Source of the DNA: Prauserella isguenensis
Lineage (GTDB): Bacteria; Actinomycetota; Actinomycetes; Mycobacteriales; Pseudonocardiaceae
Direction: 5' to 3'
DNA length: 64,000 nt
NCBI RefSeq assembly: GCF_014191605.1
Contig: NZ_JACHWU010000002.1
Span: forward strand, 682,001 to 746,000
Part shown: positions 1 to 11,453 of the stretch, one piece after another
How positions within the stretch are numbered: position 1 is the first letter of the stretch
Layout of the letters: each line of letters begins with the position of its first letter
Program-made: the position numbers and the translations under genes
The notes under the pieces: generated by a model
What the model was told of the DNA's origin: nothing
The model's input: only the letters and a program-made list of their open reading frames with translations
The model's database searches: none

Positions 1-183
1 GCGGTGAGACCGTTTCGGCCACGTCCGACTCCCTCTGCCGACGACTCCGCAGGCAGCGTACTGCCCGGCCCCGGTGGCGCCCGAGGCCAGCCCGACACCA
101 CCGGGCCACGCCACCGCCCGCCGCCACCGGGCACGACCATGGGCGACACCCCCAGAACCGCATGACGCCATACCTGAATTGCG

Positions 184-214
184 TGACATCACTTGTGGTG
201 TCACAGTGATGTCA
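184..214 (+). promoter_or_regulatory. Three-box operator overlapping the start of the RHH gene
   Basis: Three TGNNGTCA-type boxes are seen: TGATGTCA on the minus strand at 184-191, TGGTGTCA at 196-203 and TGATGTCA at 207-214. The last ends on the A of the start codon at 214. The outer boxes form a perfect 9-bp inverted repeat (184-192 with 206-214), and box spacing is 11-12 bp, about one helical turn. Ribbon-helix-helix repressors typically bind helically phased short boxes. The gene that starts here encodes such a domain, so autoregulation is inferred. Confidence 0.6.
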
Positions 215-924
215 TGGATCTCACGCCCTACCTCGACCGTCTCCGCGAGGACCTCGCCACGAGCGCCTCGGCCGGCGATCAGGACATGAAACGCACCGCC
301 GCGGTGCTGTCGGCGGCACTCGAGCCGGCCGCGCGCCTGACCCTCATGAACGCGCTCGCCGACATGGCCGCGGAGGTGACCGCCCACCTGCATGACCAGG
401 TGGTGGACGTCCGCCTCGACGGACGGGACGTGCGCGTCGTCGTGACCGGACCGGAGCCACGGTCGGACGCCACGGCATCGGCGTCGGCATCGGCATCCGG
501 CGCGGACGACGCCACACACGGGAGCGACGACATCACCGGCGACACCATCCGCGGTTCAGGACAGGGCCGCGACGGGACCGACGACCGGGGAACCGGCGCG
601 GGCGGGCCGGGCGCGGGCGGCTTCGGCGACATGGCCGGCGCGGGCGGTGACATCAGCCGCATCACGTTGCGCATCGTCGAGCAGATCAAGGCCCAGGCCG
701 AACAGGCGGCGGCCGCCCAGGGTCAGTCGCTGAACGCGTTCGTCGCCCAGGCCGTGCAGCAGGCCGTCCGCGGCGGACTGCAGGGCCACGGGCACAAGGG
801 CGGTCAGCGTGACGCGTCCGAGACGTCCGGCCGCGGCCGCGCAGGCGAGCGGGGTGACTGCGGCCCGGGTGCCCGGTCCGAGGGCACGACCCGGTCGCAC
901 CTGCACGGCTGGGTGGAAGGGTGA
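214..924 (+). CDS. Ribbon-helix-helix (HicB/Arc-like) DNA-binding protein
   Basis: Product of 236 aa. The N-terminal ~90 residues (leucine/alanine rich, from MDLTPYLDRL) form an unassigned domain. Residues about 95-145 are a Gly/Asp/Ser-rich linker. Residues about 149-187 (RITLRIVEQIKAQAEQAA followed by GQSLNAFV) match the beta-strand/helix/helix of the HicB/Arc ribbon-helix-helix fold. A longer GTG/TTG-type extension from 193 is possible, but the ATG at 214 gives the natural MDLTPYL start and touches the operator boxes. The stop overlaps the start region of the DUF4097 gene, so the two are probably co-translated. In other actinobacteria HicB-like proteins are found next to DUF4097 proteins; a toxin partner is not seen here. 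Role: probable transcriptional regulator of this two-gene operon. Confidence 0.75.
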   Translation: MDLTPYLDRLREDLATSASAGDQDMKRTAAVLSAALEPAARLTLMNALADMAAEVTAHLHDQVVDVRLDGRDVRVVVTGPEPRSDATASASASASGADDATHGSDDITGDTIRGSGQGRDGTDDRGTGAGGPGAGGFGDMAGAGGDISRITLRIVEQIKAQAEQAAAAQGQSLNAFVAQAVQQAVRGGLQGHGHKGGQRDASETSGRGRAGERGDCGPGARSEGTTRSHLHGWVEG

Positions 925-926
925 CC

Positions 927-1826
927 ATGAGCGAGCAGCAGTCCGAACCGGCCCGCACCGAGGCGTTCGACGCGCCCGGCCCCGTGGACGTCGACGTCGA
1001 CATCCCGTTCGGGCGCGTGGCCGTGCATCTCGGCGGCGACACGTGCTCGGTGGAGATCCGCCACGACCCCGGTGCACACCTGCCGTGGACCGAGAGCGTC
1101 GCGGGCATCCTCAGCTGGGTCGGTGACCGGTTCGGCACCGGTGACCTGGCCGGCTCTCCCGAGGAGGCGATCGCGCAGTGCCGCATCGAACACGAGGTCC
1201 GGACGCTGGTCGTCCGCGGTCCGCAGGCACTGCCACTGCACGGCGTGCCACTCGCGGTGACGGTGCGAGCACCCGAAGGATCCGCGGTGCGGGTTCGCGC
1301 GGCGGCAGGCGCGGTGACGGTGACCGGCACGGCCCAGCGGTTGGAGGTGACCACCGGTTCCGGCGAGGTGCGGGTGGGTGACGCCGACGGCCCGGCGACG
1401 ATCCGCGCAGGTGGCGGCGACGTCACCACGGGAGCCCTGCGCGGTGGTGTGCAGCTGCGCGCGAGCCGCGGCGACGTGTCGATCGCCGCCCTTCCCGCGA
1501 CAGGCAGCGTCACGACGGCCGCGGGCGCCGTGCGGCTCGGCGAGATCGGCGGCGACGTGCTGATCCGCACGAGCAGCGGCGACGTGACGGTCGCCGACGC
1601 GGCGGCCGGCTCTCTCGAGGTGACCACCGGCTCCGGCACGATCCGCATCGGCGTCCGTTCCGGCGTGGCCGCGGAGATCGACCTCTCGTCCGGTTCCGGA
1701 CGAGTCGGCAGTGAGCTCGACGTGGCCGACATGGCGCCGGACCGGGACGTCCCCCTCGCGGTGCGGGCGCGCACGGGCGCAGGCGACGTCGTCGTCGGCA
1801 GAGCGCTCGTCGGCTCCACCGGCTGA
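927..1826 (+). CDS. DUF4097-family beta-strand repeat protein
   Basis: Product of 299 aa made largely of a repeated SG(S)GDV/GSGxVxV beta-strand pattern (for example TGSGEVRVGDA, ASRGDVSIA, TSSGDVTVADA, TGSGTIRIG), typical of the DUF4097 right-handed beta-solenoid or adhesin-like domain. No signal peptide or membrane segment is visible, so it is probably cytoplasmic. The ATG at 927 is preferred over the GTG at 921 because GGAAGG at 915-920 sits 6 nt upstream of it. The frame begins within a few bases of the upstream RHH stop (922-924), so translation is probably coupled. Its biochemical role is unknown; it may be a partner or sensor for the RHH protein. Confidence 0.8.
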   Translation: MSEQQSEPARTEAFDAPGPVDVDVDIPFGRVAVHLGGDTCSVEIRHDPGAHLPWTESVAGILSWVGDRFGTGDLAGSPEEAIAQCRIEHEVRTLVVRGPQALPLHGVPLAVTVRAPEGSAVRVRAAAGAVTVTGTAQRLEVTTGSGEVRVGDADGPATIRAGGGDVTTGALRGGVQLRASRGDVSIAALPATGSVTTAAGAVRLGEIGGDVLIRTSSGDVTVADAAAGSLEVTTGSGTIRIGVRSGVAAEIDLSSGSGRVGSELDVADMAPDRDVPLAVRARTGAGDVVVGRALVGSTG

Positions 1827-1862
1827 ACGCGGCCGGCCGAGTGCCGCGGCGCGCGTGCCGGG

Positions 1863-3074
1863 TCAGCCGTGCGCGGCGATCTCACGGCGCAGGGCGTCCG
1901 CGAGATCGCCGCGATCGCCGACGTCGACGCCGTCGAGTTCGAGCCAGTCGGCCGTCTCCCGCAACCGGTGGGCGAGTTCGGCAGCGACGCGGACTCGGTC
2001 GACGTCCGGTTCGGCGAACGCGCCGGGGACACGCAGCACCGACGTGCGGCGGTCGGCCTTCAGATCGACCCGGCCGACCAGCTCGCCGTCGCAGAGGAAC
2101 GGGAAGACGTAGTAGCCGTACTCCCGCCGCCGGGCCGGTACGTAGATCTCGATGCGGTAGCGGAACCCGAACAACCGCTCGGTGCGGTCGCGCTCCCAGA
2201 TGAGCGGGTCGAAGGGGCACAGCAGCGCACTGCCGGTCACCCGCCGCGGGGCCGTGGCCGCGGTGTGGCGGTACGCCTGCTGCCGCCACTCCTCGACCCG
2301 CACCGGCTCGAGCGTGCCCGCCTCCACCAGGTCGGCCACGGCCGCGCGCGTCTCCGGCGGGCCGAGGCGGTAGTAGTCGCGCAGGTCCGACTCGGTCGCC
2401 ACCCCGAGCGCCTCGGCCGAGGAGGCGACGAGTTCGCGCGCCGCCTCCTCGGGATCGACCCGCCGCTGCCGGACGTCGGCGGGCAGTACCCGTTCGGTCA
2501 GGTCATAACACCGCTCGAAACCGCGGCGCGTGCCCGTGGTCAGCTCCCCCGTCCCGAACAGCCACTCGCAGATCTTCTTCACGTCCGAGCGCTCCCACCA
2601 CGCACCAGGAGTGCGGCGCTCGCCGCCGGTCAGTTCCTTCTCGACGGTGCCCGCACCCACCGGTCCGAGCTCCTTGACCACCGCCAGCACGTCGTCGACC
2701 AGCCCGGGTGACTCTTCGGCGAGCCGCGCGTAGCCACGCCACCAGCCGGGTCGTTTCGCGCCGGACATCAACAGCGGCCAGTCCGCCACGGGGATGAGGC
2801 TCGCCTCGTGCGCCCACGCCTCGACGAGCAGCCTCGGCCGCCGCACCGTGTCACGCCACGCGGCGTCGTCGACGAGCGCGGGGTCGTACGGCCCGAGCCG
2901 GGCCAGCAGTGGCGCGTAGTGCGCGCGCATCGCGACGTTGACCGAGTCGAGCTGCAGCAACTTCGTCCGCGACAGCACGCGGCGCAGGTGGCGGCGCGTC
3001 GGCGCGGACGAGGGGCGCGGATCGGTGAACCCCTGTGCTGCGAGAGCGGTGCGGCGCGCGACGGGCAGGCTCAT
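1863..3074 (-). CDS. YcaQ-like winged-helix DNA glycosylase (HTH_42 family)
   Basis: Product of 403 aa in the HTH_42/DUF1006 family, which contains AlkZ and E. coli YcaQ, winged-helix DNA glycosylases that unhook interstrand crosslinks. Near the N-terminus the sequence LLQLDSVNV contains Q41-L42-D43, the Q-hydrophobic-D catalytic motif of YcaQ-like members (AlkZ proper has QxQ). Family signatures RAHYAPL, SALLCPFDPLIWERDRTERLFGF and RREYGYYVFPFL follow in the expected order. The ATG at 3074 is chosen because GGTGAGGACC precedes it; the frame is open further upstream but that region overlaps the divergent promoter. It is divergent from a GNAT gene. Full length, no lesions seen. Function is inferred from the motif. 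Confidence 0.85.
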   Translation of the reverse strand: MSLPVARRTALAAQGFTDPRPSSAPTRRHLRRVLSRTKLLQLDSVNVAMRAHYAPLLARLGPYDPALVDDAAWRDTVRRPRLLVEAWAHEASLIPVADWPLLMSGAKRPGWWRGYARLAEESPGLVDDVLAVVKELGPVGAGTVEKELTGGERRTPGAWWERSDVKKICEWLFGTGELTTGTRRGFERCYDLTERVLPADVRQRRVDPEEAARELVASSAEALGVATESDLRDYYRLGPPETRAAVADLVEAGTLEPVRVEEWRQQAYRHTAATAPRRVTGSALLCPFDPLIWERDRTERLFGFRYRIEIYVPARRREYGYYVFPFLCDGELVGRVDLKADRRTSVLRVPGAFAEPDVDRVRVAAELAHRLRETADWLELDGVDVGDRGDLADALRREIAAHG

Positions 3075-3144
3075 GGTCCTCACCCGTCGCATGCTGCCAG
3101 CCGCCCCCGACGTTTCCGCCACGACCGGCCAGTAGGGTGCCCGT

Positions 3145-3705
3145 ATGACGGACGCCACGGTTCGCGTCGCCGGACCCGACGACGCCGCCGACATCGCCGC
3201 CATCCAGGTACGCACGTGGCGTGTCGCGTACGCGGAGACCCTGGGCCAGGAGACGGTCGACGCGCTCGACGAGGCCGCGCTCGCCGATGAATGGACCCGC
3301 GCCGTCGACCACCCGGCGTCGACGGTCTACGTGGCCCGCGAAGGCGCGACGACCGTGGGGTTCTGCGCCGCCGGACCGGCGCCCGCCGACGACACGGCGG
3401 CCGCCGACGGTTCCCCTCCGGCCGACGCCGCCGAGGTCGCACTGATCGCCACGGTGCTCGTCGAACCGCGCTGGGGCAGGCGCGGGCACGGCGGCCGGCT
3501 GTTCGGCAGCGCCGCCACCGACCTGCGGTCGATGGGCCTCACCCGCGGCGTGACATGGGTCTCGCAATCCGATTCGGCGGCCCTGTCGTTCTTCCGCGGC
3601 ATAGGCTGGAATCCGGACGGCACCGTGCGCACGCTCGACACGGGGCAGCAAACGGTGCGAGAACTCCGCCTCACCGGCGGCCTCGACGTCCGGTTCGACC
3701 ACTGA
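3145..3705 (+). CDS. GNAT-family N-acetyltransferase
   Basis: Product of 186 aa with a single GNAT domain. The acetyl-CoA binding motif A is visible as the strand VALIATVLVEPRWG followed by R113-G114-H115-G116-G117, and motif B-like SQSDSAALSFFRGIGW lies near the C-terminus. The N-terminus (VRVAGPDDAADIAAIQVRTWR) is typical of RimI-like small acetyltransferases. Substrate cannot be predicted. The gene is divergent from the YcaQ-like glycosylase with about 70 bp between starts. A 293-bp stretch without a clear gene follows (3706-3998); nothing distinctive was found there. Confidence 0.85.
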   Translation: MTDATVRVAGPDDAADIAAIQVRTWRVAYAETLGQETVDALDEAALADEWTRAVDHPASTVYVAREGATTVGFCAAGPAPADDTAAADGSPPADAAEVALIATVLVEPRWGRRGHGGRLFGSAATDLRSMGLTRGVTWVSQSDSAALSFFRGIGWNPDGTVRTLDTGQQTVRELRLTGGLDVRFDH

Positions 3706-3998
3706 CGCCCGATCTCGGCGGCTCCGTGTCTCGAACCCCGCGGCCACGGAGCGCACCACACACGAAAACCGGCGGCCGATCGGTGCGACCCGTCACACGA
3801 CGAGCGCGATGTCTGTCATAGTCGGACCGTCCGCGCCGCCGATCCGGTGACTCGTTCACCCGCCCGACACACGAAGCCTGCGATGCTGCGACCACCGAGG
3901 CGACGATGGTGGTGACGCCCCGGCGTCGCCGTCGCCCGGCCCACGGCCATCGCCGCCCGCCGGCTCCCGTCCACCGCCCCGACCGTTTCGGAGACACT

Positions 3999-4538
3999 GT
4001 GCTGACCTGGTTGTGCGTCGCCTTCGGTGTCGCCGTCGGGTCGGCGCTGCTGCCGGTCGTCAGCATCGAACTCTTCCTCATCACGCTGATGACCAGTGAG
4101 AGCGAGACCATCCCGTGGTTGCTCGTGGGTGCGGTCGTCGCGGTCGGCCAAATCATCGGCAAGCTGCCGTACTACCTCGCCGCCCGCGGGTCCATCCACC
4201 TGCCGCGTTTCCTGCACGACCGGCTGCACCGGCACCGCCAGGAGCGGCCGCCGACACCCCGCCGGGAACGCTGGCGCCGGCGGACGAAACGCCTCCGCGG
4301 CTGGTTGGAGGCGCTGCGCGAGCGGTGTCATCGGCACCCGCACTGGATGGCCAGCACCTACGGCATCAGCTCCGTGCTCGGACTGCCGCCGTACATGGCC
4401 ACCGTCGTACTGGCCGGTTTCGTCAACATGCACCCGTCCTTGTTCGTGGGGGCGGGACTGGCGGGCCGGTTCGTCCGTTTCAGCCTGCTCGCCGCCTCCC
4501 CGGCCGTCGCGGCCGGGTGGTTCGGCATCCCGCTGTAG
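3999..4538 (+). CDS. Small integral membrane protein, VTT/SNARE-associated-like
   Basis: About 179 aa from the GTG at 3999, which has GGAG at 3990-3993. The frame extends upstream to 3906 but that part is Arg/Pro-rich and has no convincing RBS. Hydrophobic segments are visible near residues 2-30 (TWLCVAFGVAVGSALLPVV), 35-60 (IPWLLVGAVVAVGQIIGKLPYYL) and in the C-terminal third (VLGLPPYMATVVLAGFVNM, FSLLAASPAVAAGWFG). A basic, Arg-rich loop separates the halves. The layout resembles the VTT (DedA-fold) family, in which short re-entrant helices surround a conserved loop. Function unknown; assignment to VTT is tentative. Confidence 0.6.
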   Translation: MLTWLCVAFGVAVGSALLPVVSIELFLITLMTSESETIPWLLVGAVVAVGQIIGKLPYYLAARGSIHLPRFLHDRLHRHRQERPPTPRRERWRRRTKRLRGWLEALRERCHRHPHWMASTYGISSVLGLPPYMATVVLAGFVNMHPSLFVGAGLAGRFVRFSLLAASPAVAAGWFGIPL

Positions 4539-4580
4539 AGCATGTCGCGGGCCAGGGGGACGCCGGCGAAGTCCGACGCG

Positions 4581-4630
4581 CCCGCCTGCCTCAGCTCGCG
4601 CCCGCCTGCCTCAGCTCGCGCCCGCCTGCC

Positions 4631-4640
<10 letters not shown>
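4581..4640. repeat. Three perfect 20-bp tandem repeats
   Basis: CCCGCCTGCCTCAGCTCGCG occurs three times without gaps at 4581-4600, 4601-4620 and 4621-4640. The third copy contains the stop codon (TCA on the plus strand, 4631-4633) and the last two codons of the minus-strand TPR-type gene. The other copies lie in the space between two convergent genes. Confidence 0.95.
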
Positions 4641-7208
<2,568 letters not shown>

Positions 7209-7231
7209 CAACCTGCTTTTCGCCGATGTCA

Positions 7232-7276
7232 CACGGCGACCCGCCGCGGCAGAATTGCCGTCGGCGGGTCGCCGTG
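7232..7276 (-). terminator. Long hairpin after pnp
   Basis: A perfect 15-bp inverted repeat (7232-7246 with 7262-7276, CACGGCGACCCGCCG and its complement) encloses a 15-nt loop that itself pairs CGGCA with TGCCG. It lies about 32 nt after the pnp stop and about 24 nt before the M16 peptidase start. There is no U-run, as is common in actinobacterial terminators. It may terminate or attenuate pnp transcription, or stabilise the pnp 3' end. Confidence 0.7.
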
Positions 7277-7308
7277 GTGTCCGTTCGTCCGAGAAGAGCC
7301 GCAGCCGA

Positions 7309-9552
7309 TCAGGCGTCGGCCGACTCGGCCTCCTCCTCCGACGCGGCACCCTCGTTGTCGCTCTCGCCGTCCTCGTCCACGACGACCAGGCTGATCTTGC
7401 CTCGCTGGTCGATGTCGGCGATCTCGACGCGCAGCTTGTCACCGACGTTGACGACGTCCTCGACCTTGCCGATGCGCTTGCCGTTGCCCAGCTTCGAGAT
7501 GTGGACGAGGCCGTCCTTGCCGGGCAGCAGCGAGACGAACGCACCGAACGCGGCCGTCTTGACGACCGTGCCGAGGAAGCGCTCGCCGACCTTCGGCAGC
7601 TGCGGGTTGGCAATGGCGTTGATCTTGTCGATCGCGGCCTCGGCGGACGGGCCGTCGGCGGCACCGACGTAGATCGTGCCGTCGTCCTCGATCGAAATGT
7701 CGGCGCCGGTCTCCTCGGTGATCGTGTTGATCATCTTGCCCTTCGGGCCGATGACCTCGCCGATCTTGTCGACCGGGACCTTCACGGTCGTCACGCGCGG
7801 CGCGTACGGGCTCATCTCGTCCGGCTCGTCGATCGCCTCGGACATGACGTCCATGATCGTCAACCGCGCGTCCCGCGCCTGGTTCAACGCGGCGCCCAGC
7901 ACGTCCGACGGGATGCCGTCGAGCTTGGTGTCCAGCTGCAGCGCCGTGATGACGTCCTTGGTGCCCGCGACCTTGAAGTCCATGTCACCGAACGCGTCCT
8001 CGGCGCCCAGGATGTCGGTCAGGGCGACGTAGCGCGTCTCGCCGTCGACCTCGTCGGACACGAGGCCCATCGCGATGCCCGCCACCGGCGCCTTCAGCGG
8101 CACACCGGCGTTGTACAGGCTCATCGTGGATGCGCAGACCGAGCCCATCGACGTCGAGCCGTTCGAGCCCAGCGCCTCCGAGACCTGGCGGATCGCGTAC
8201 GGGAACTCGTCCCGCTTCGGCAGCACCGGCACCAGCGCACGCTCGGCGAGCATGCCGTGGCCGATCTCGCGCCGCTTCGGCGTGCCGACGCGGCCGGTCT
8301 CACCGGTGGAGAACGGCGGGAAGTTGTAGTGGTGCAGGTAGCGCTTGGACGTCTCCGGGGAGAGAGTGTCCAGCGTCTGCTCCATCCGCAGCATGTTCAG
8401 CGTGGTGACACCCAGGATCTGCGTCTCGCCGCGCTCGAACAGGGCCGAACCGTGGGCCCGCGGGATGACCGCGACCTCGGCGGCGAGCTGCCGGATGTCG
8501 GTGAGGCCACGACCGTCGATGCGCACCTTGTCACGCAGGATGCGCTGGCGCACCAGGTGCTTGGTCAGCGACTTGAACGCCGCGCCGACCTCCTTCTCAC
8601 GGCCCTCGAAGGCCTCGCCCTCGCCGATGCCGATCTTCTCGAGCACCGCGGCCTTGACCTCGTCGGTGGCGTCGTCGCGGTCCTGCTTGCCGCCGATCGC
8701 AAGCGCCTTGGTGAGTTCGTCGGTCGCGATCGCGGCGACGGCGTCGTAGGCGTCCTGCTGGTAGGCCGGGAACAGCGGGTACTCACCGGTCGGCTTCGCC
8801 GCCACCTCGGCGAGCCGCTGCTGCGCCTCGCACAGCGCGCGGATGAACGGCTTGGCGGCGTCGAGGCCCTGCGCGACCGTGGTCTCGGTCGGCGCGGTGG
8901 CGCCCTCGGACACCAGGTCGAGCGTGTTCTCGGTGCCCTCGGCCTCGACCATCATGATGGCGACGTCGTCACCGACGACCCGGCCCGCGACGACCATGTT
9001 GAACGTCGCCTTCTCCAGCTGCGACCAGGTCGGGAACGCGACCCACTGGTCCTCGATCAGCGCGACGCGCACGCCGCCGATCGGACCGGAGAACGGCAGG
9101 CCGCCGATCTGGGTGGACGCCGACGCGGCGTTGATCGCCAGCACGTCGTACGGGTCCTCGGGGCTGAGGCTCTGCACCGTGATGACGACCTGGATCTCGT
9201 TGCGCAGGCCGTCGGCGAACGACGGGCGCAGCGGCCGGTCGATCAACCGGCAGGTCAGCACCGCGTCGGTCGACGGACGACCCTCGCGGCGGAAGAACGC
9301 GCCGGGGATACGGCCCGCGGCGTACATGCGCTCCTCGACGTCCACCGTCAGCGGGAAGAAGTCGAAGTGCTCCTTGGGCTGCTTCGAGGCCGTGGTGGCC
9401 GAGAGCAGCATGGTCTCGTCGTCCAGGTACGCCACGACGGAACCGGCTGCCTGCTTGGCCAGCCTGCCCGTTTCGAAGCGCACCGTGCGCGTGCCGAACC
9501 GGCCGTTGTCCAGTACGGCTTCGGTTTCGTGCACGGTGTCTGCGTCTGTCAT
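7309..9552 (-). CDS. pnp: Polyribonucleotide nucleotidyltransferase (PNPase)
   Basis: Product of 747 aa, a 3'-5' phosphorolytic exoribonuclease/polymerase. Domain order is classical: first RNase PH domain (residues about 15-150), helical domain, second RNase PH domain containing [27 protein letters not shown] and [11 protein letters not shown]-like active-site segments, then KH ([18 protein letters not shown]) and S1 ([18 protein letters not shown]) RNA-binding domains. An acidic tail ends in EEEAESADA. The ATG at 9552 has an AGGAG ribosome site; an in-frame extension upstream is not needed. The rpsO-pnp order is conserved across bacteria. A 311-bp leader separates it from rpsO. Confidence 0.98.
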   Translation of the reverse strand: MTDADTVHETEAVLDNGRFGTRTVRFETGRLAKQAAGSVVAYLDDETMLLSATTASKQPKEHFDFFPLTVDVEERMYAAGRIPGAFFRREGRPSTDAVLTCRLIDRPLRPSFADGLRNEIQVVITVQSLSPEDPYDVLAINAASASTQIGGLPFSGPIGGVRVALIEDQWVAFPTWSQLEKATFNMVVAGRVVGDDVAIMMVEAEGTENTLDLVSEGATAPTETTVAQGLDAAKPFIRALCEAQQRLAEVAAKPTGEYPLFPAYQQDAYDAVAAIATDELTKALAIGGKQDRDDATDEVKAAVLEKIGIGEGEAFEGREKEVGAAFKSLTKHLVRQRILRDKVRIDGRGLTDIRQLAAEVAVIPRAHGSALFERGETQILGVTTLNMLRMEQTLDTLSPETSKRYLHHYNFPPFSTGETGRVGTPKRREIGHGMLAERALVPVLPKRDEFPYAIRQVSEALGSNGSTSMGSVCASTMSLYNAGVPLKAPVAGIAMGLVSDEVDGETRYVALTDILGAEDAFGDMDFKVAGTKDVITALQLDTKLDGIPSDVLGAALNQARDARLTIMDVMSEAIDEPDEMSPYAPRVTTVKVPVDKIGEVIGPKGKMINTITEETGADISIEDDGTIYVGAADGPSAEAAIDKINAIANPQLPKVGERFLGTVVKTAAFGAFVSLLPGKDGLVHISKLGNGKRIGKVEDVVNVGDKLRVEIADIDQRGKISLVVVDEDGESDNEGAASEEEAESADA

Positions 9553-9863
9553 GAAAGTGATTACTCCTCGTACTGCCGCACGCGACACGCACTTCCCCGC
9601 CCTTCGGGGCACGTCCGGGGTACGAGGCCGGCCATCGATCGAAGCCCACGGGAGGAACTCCCGGGAGCCACTACCGAGGACCGGCTGCGGCGTCCCCGCA
9701 CGCGGCGCGCGTCGCCTGCGAAACTTCTGCCTGCGAAACTCTCTGGGGTTGTCTGCGGACGGCGGGCCGGGCGGTGCCCGTTCGCGCGTCCGTGGTGGAG
9801 CCTATTCCGGCTCCGATGGAGCGAAGGGGAGCGACCCGCGGGCCACTCCCCTTCGTCACGATG
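9553..9863. other. rpsO-pnp intergenic region (311 bp)
   Basis: No gene is supported here. It holds the rpsO hairpin (9822-9855) and presumably the pnp promoter and 5' leader. A 12-bp direct repeat, GCCTGCGAAACT at 9714-9725 and 9729-9740, lies in the leader. PNPase leaders are autoregulated through RNase-cleaved hairpins in E. coli; whether this leader acts similarly cannot be told from sequence. Confidence 0.6.
9822..9855 (-). terminator. rpsO: Hairpin terminator after rpsO
   Basis: A perfect 10-bp inverted repeat CGAAGGGGAG (9822-9831) / CTCCCCTTCG (9846-9855) with a 14-nt loop starts about 9 nt after the rpsO stop codon on the transcribed strand. The position and stem strength fit an intrinsic terminator or an mRNA-end stabiliser; no U-tract is present. 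Confidence 0.75.
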
Positions 9864-10133
9864 TCATCGGCGGAGGCCGAGTCGCTGGATCAGCGAACGG
9901 TACCGCGCGATGTCGACCCTCATCACGTAGTTGAGCAGCCGACGGCGACGGCCGACCAGCAGCAGCAGACCACGACGCGAGTGGTGGTCGTGCTTGTGGG
10001 TCTTGAGGTGCTCGGTGAGCCCGGTGATCCGCTTGGTCAGCAGGGCAACCTGAGCCTCGGGCGAACCGGTGTCCGACTCGTGCAAGCCGTACTCGGTGAG
10101 GATCGCCTTCTTCTCGTCGGTGGACAGCGCCAC
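9864..10133 (-). CDS. rpsO: 30S ribosomal protein S15
   Basis: Product of 89 aa, exactly the usual S15 length, from the GTG at 10133. AAGGAG lies 7 nt upstream, so the longer frame (to 10235) is rejected. S15 motifs are clear: [38 protein letters not shown] and [11 protein letters not shown] near the centre, [12 protein letters not shown] at the C-terminus. S15 binds 16S rRNA helices 20-22 early in 30S assembly. It is followed by a hairpin and then pnp, the conserved order. Confidence 0.98.
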   Translation of the reverse strand: MALSTDEKKAILTEYGLHESDTGSPEAQVALLTKRITGLTEHLKTHKHDHHSRRGLLLLVGRRRRLLNYVMRVDIARYRSLIQRLGLRR

Positions 10134-10231
10134 GCGTTCACTCCTTGTGTTCAGTGCCGTGTTCGTCATGTCGGTACCGGCCGCCACGGACTGCAGCCGG
10201 ACTCGACTGTCCAGCCTATCAGCGGTCGCGG

Positions 10232-10756
10232 TCACCGCAGCGCACGGCCGAGTCCGAATCGCGACACCGGCGTGTACACGGGACCGGCCTGCCCGCGGTC
10301 GCTGCGCAGCAGGACGACGGCGGGTGGCCGCCAGGCGGGCCCGCGGTGGTCCGCCAGTTCCCGGGCCAGGGCGTCGAGCTCCGCAGCGGGGCCGCCGCGG
10401 GCCAATGTCACGTGCGCGCGGAACCTGCGGCGCTCACCCGGCGGCCGCACCGCCTCGGCGAGCGGGACGAGTTCGCCGGACTCGACCGTCACCCCCGCCC
10501 ACAGCACCCCCGGGAAGACCCCGGCACCTGCCAGGCGCAGCACGGGTGCGGACAGGCCGTCGAGACGCCGGGCCAGCCAGTCGGTGCGGGCGTTCGGCTC
10601 GTCGTCGCCGTAGAAACCGAGCGTGATGTGCCATCCCCCGGGATCGGTCCAGCGCAGCCTCTCGTCCCGCGCCGCCTCCGACGAGGTCAGCCGCGCACGC
10701 AGCGGTGCCGCCGCCTCCTGCGGCACCGGCAGTGCGCTGAACAGCCGCACGCCCAC
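10232..10756 (-). CDS. thpR: RNA 2',3'-cyclic phosphodiesterase (2H family)
   Basis: Product of 174 aa in the LigT/ThpR branch of the 2H phosphoesterases, which hydrolyse 2',3'-cyclic phosphate RNA ends. Both HxT motifs are visible: H43-I-T45 ([11 protein letters not shown]) and H115-V-T117 (RAHVTLAR). The N-terminus [10 protein letters not shown] matches the family's RLFVALxxP. It lies between an XRE-type regulator gene and rpsO on the same strand and slightly overlaps the unused upstream extension of rpsO. Complete. Confidence 0.92.
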   Translation of the reverse strand: MGVRLFSALPVPQEAAAPLRARLTSSEAARDERLRWTDPGGWHITLGFYGDDEPNARTDWLARRLDGLSAPVLRLAGAGVFPGVLWAGVTVESGELVPLAEAVRPPGERRRFRAHVTLARGGPAAELDALARELADHRGPAWRPPAVVLLRSDRGQAGPVYTPVSRFGLGRALR

Positions 10757-10781
10757 GGCTACCGTCCTCGGCCGCCCGCCG

Positions 10782-11264
10782 TCATCGCGGATCCTTGCCC
10801 GCCCGCCGCAACAGGTCGGCGATCGCGGGGAAATCGGGGTCGAGGCGTTCCGCGGCGGCGATCAGGTTCTCGCCCTCGGCGACCTCGCGCAACGCCGTGA
10901 GCACGGGCTGGTCGTCCGTTCCCCCGGCGAGCGGCATGCTGTCGCGGCTCACCGTCGGCCGGGACTCCTTGACGTCCTCGAGCGCCGCCTGGATGGCCTC
11001 CTTGCTGCCGCCGGCCACCTCGGGCAGCAGTACCTTGCGCTCCAGCATGATCAGCCGCGCCAGCACGACCGGGTTGCCGATCTTGGCGCGCCTGCCACTC
11101 ATCACCTGGCTGAGCATCGGCGCACTGATCCCCAGAACCTCGGCCAGGTACGCCTGTGACACGTCGAAGGCCACGACGAGCCTGCGCACGCGGTCGCCGA
11201 GCGGTTCCCCGTACCACTCGCGCTGCAACGAGACGTTGCGCTGGACGATCTTGTGGTCCTCCAC
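10782..11264 (-). CDS. XRE-type helix-turn-helix DNA-binding protein
   Basis: Product of about 160 aa from the GTG at 11264. A Cro/C1-type helix-turn-helix lies near residues 32-62 (VSQAYLAEVLGISAPMLSQVMSGRRAKIGNPVVLARL). The C-terminal part is helical and ends with VAEGENLIAAAERLDPDFPAIADLLRRA. The frame is open to 11375 but the added residues are Pro/Gly-rich and poorly conserved in character. It lies 26 bp upstream of thpR and could be in one operon with it. Target genes are unknown. Confidence 0.82.
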   Translation of the reverse strand: MEDHKIVQRNVSLQREWYGEPLGDRVRRLVVAFDVSQAYLAEVLGISAPMLSQVMSGRRAKIGNPVVLARLIMLERKVLLPEVAGGSKEAIQAALEDVKESRPTVSRDSMPLAGGTDDQPVLTALREVAEGENLIAAAERLDPDFPAIADLLRRAGKDPR

Positions 11265-11453
11265 GTCAGCCCCTGCTCCCCTCGAATGTCCGGCCCCCGG
11301 ACGGCCCGGCGACCCCTGCCCGGCATCCTGCCAGGTCGCGCCCGGCATCCGGGCCGAAACGGACCGGGCGTTCACTATTGCACCCGCGCGAGCGCGCCCA
11401 CCACCGCACGGTGTCCCCGCGGGCGCGGCTCCGGGGAGTGGCCGGCTGCGGCG

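Noticed and set aside
1-213. Short plus-strand frame at 74-289
   Set aside because: It overlaps the operator and the RHH gene in another frame and encodes only Pro/Arg/Ala-rich sequence.
3706-3998. Possible gene extension from ATG-like 3906 start
   Set aside because: The added residues are Arg/Pro-rich and there is a better GTG with a ribosome site at 3999.
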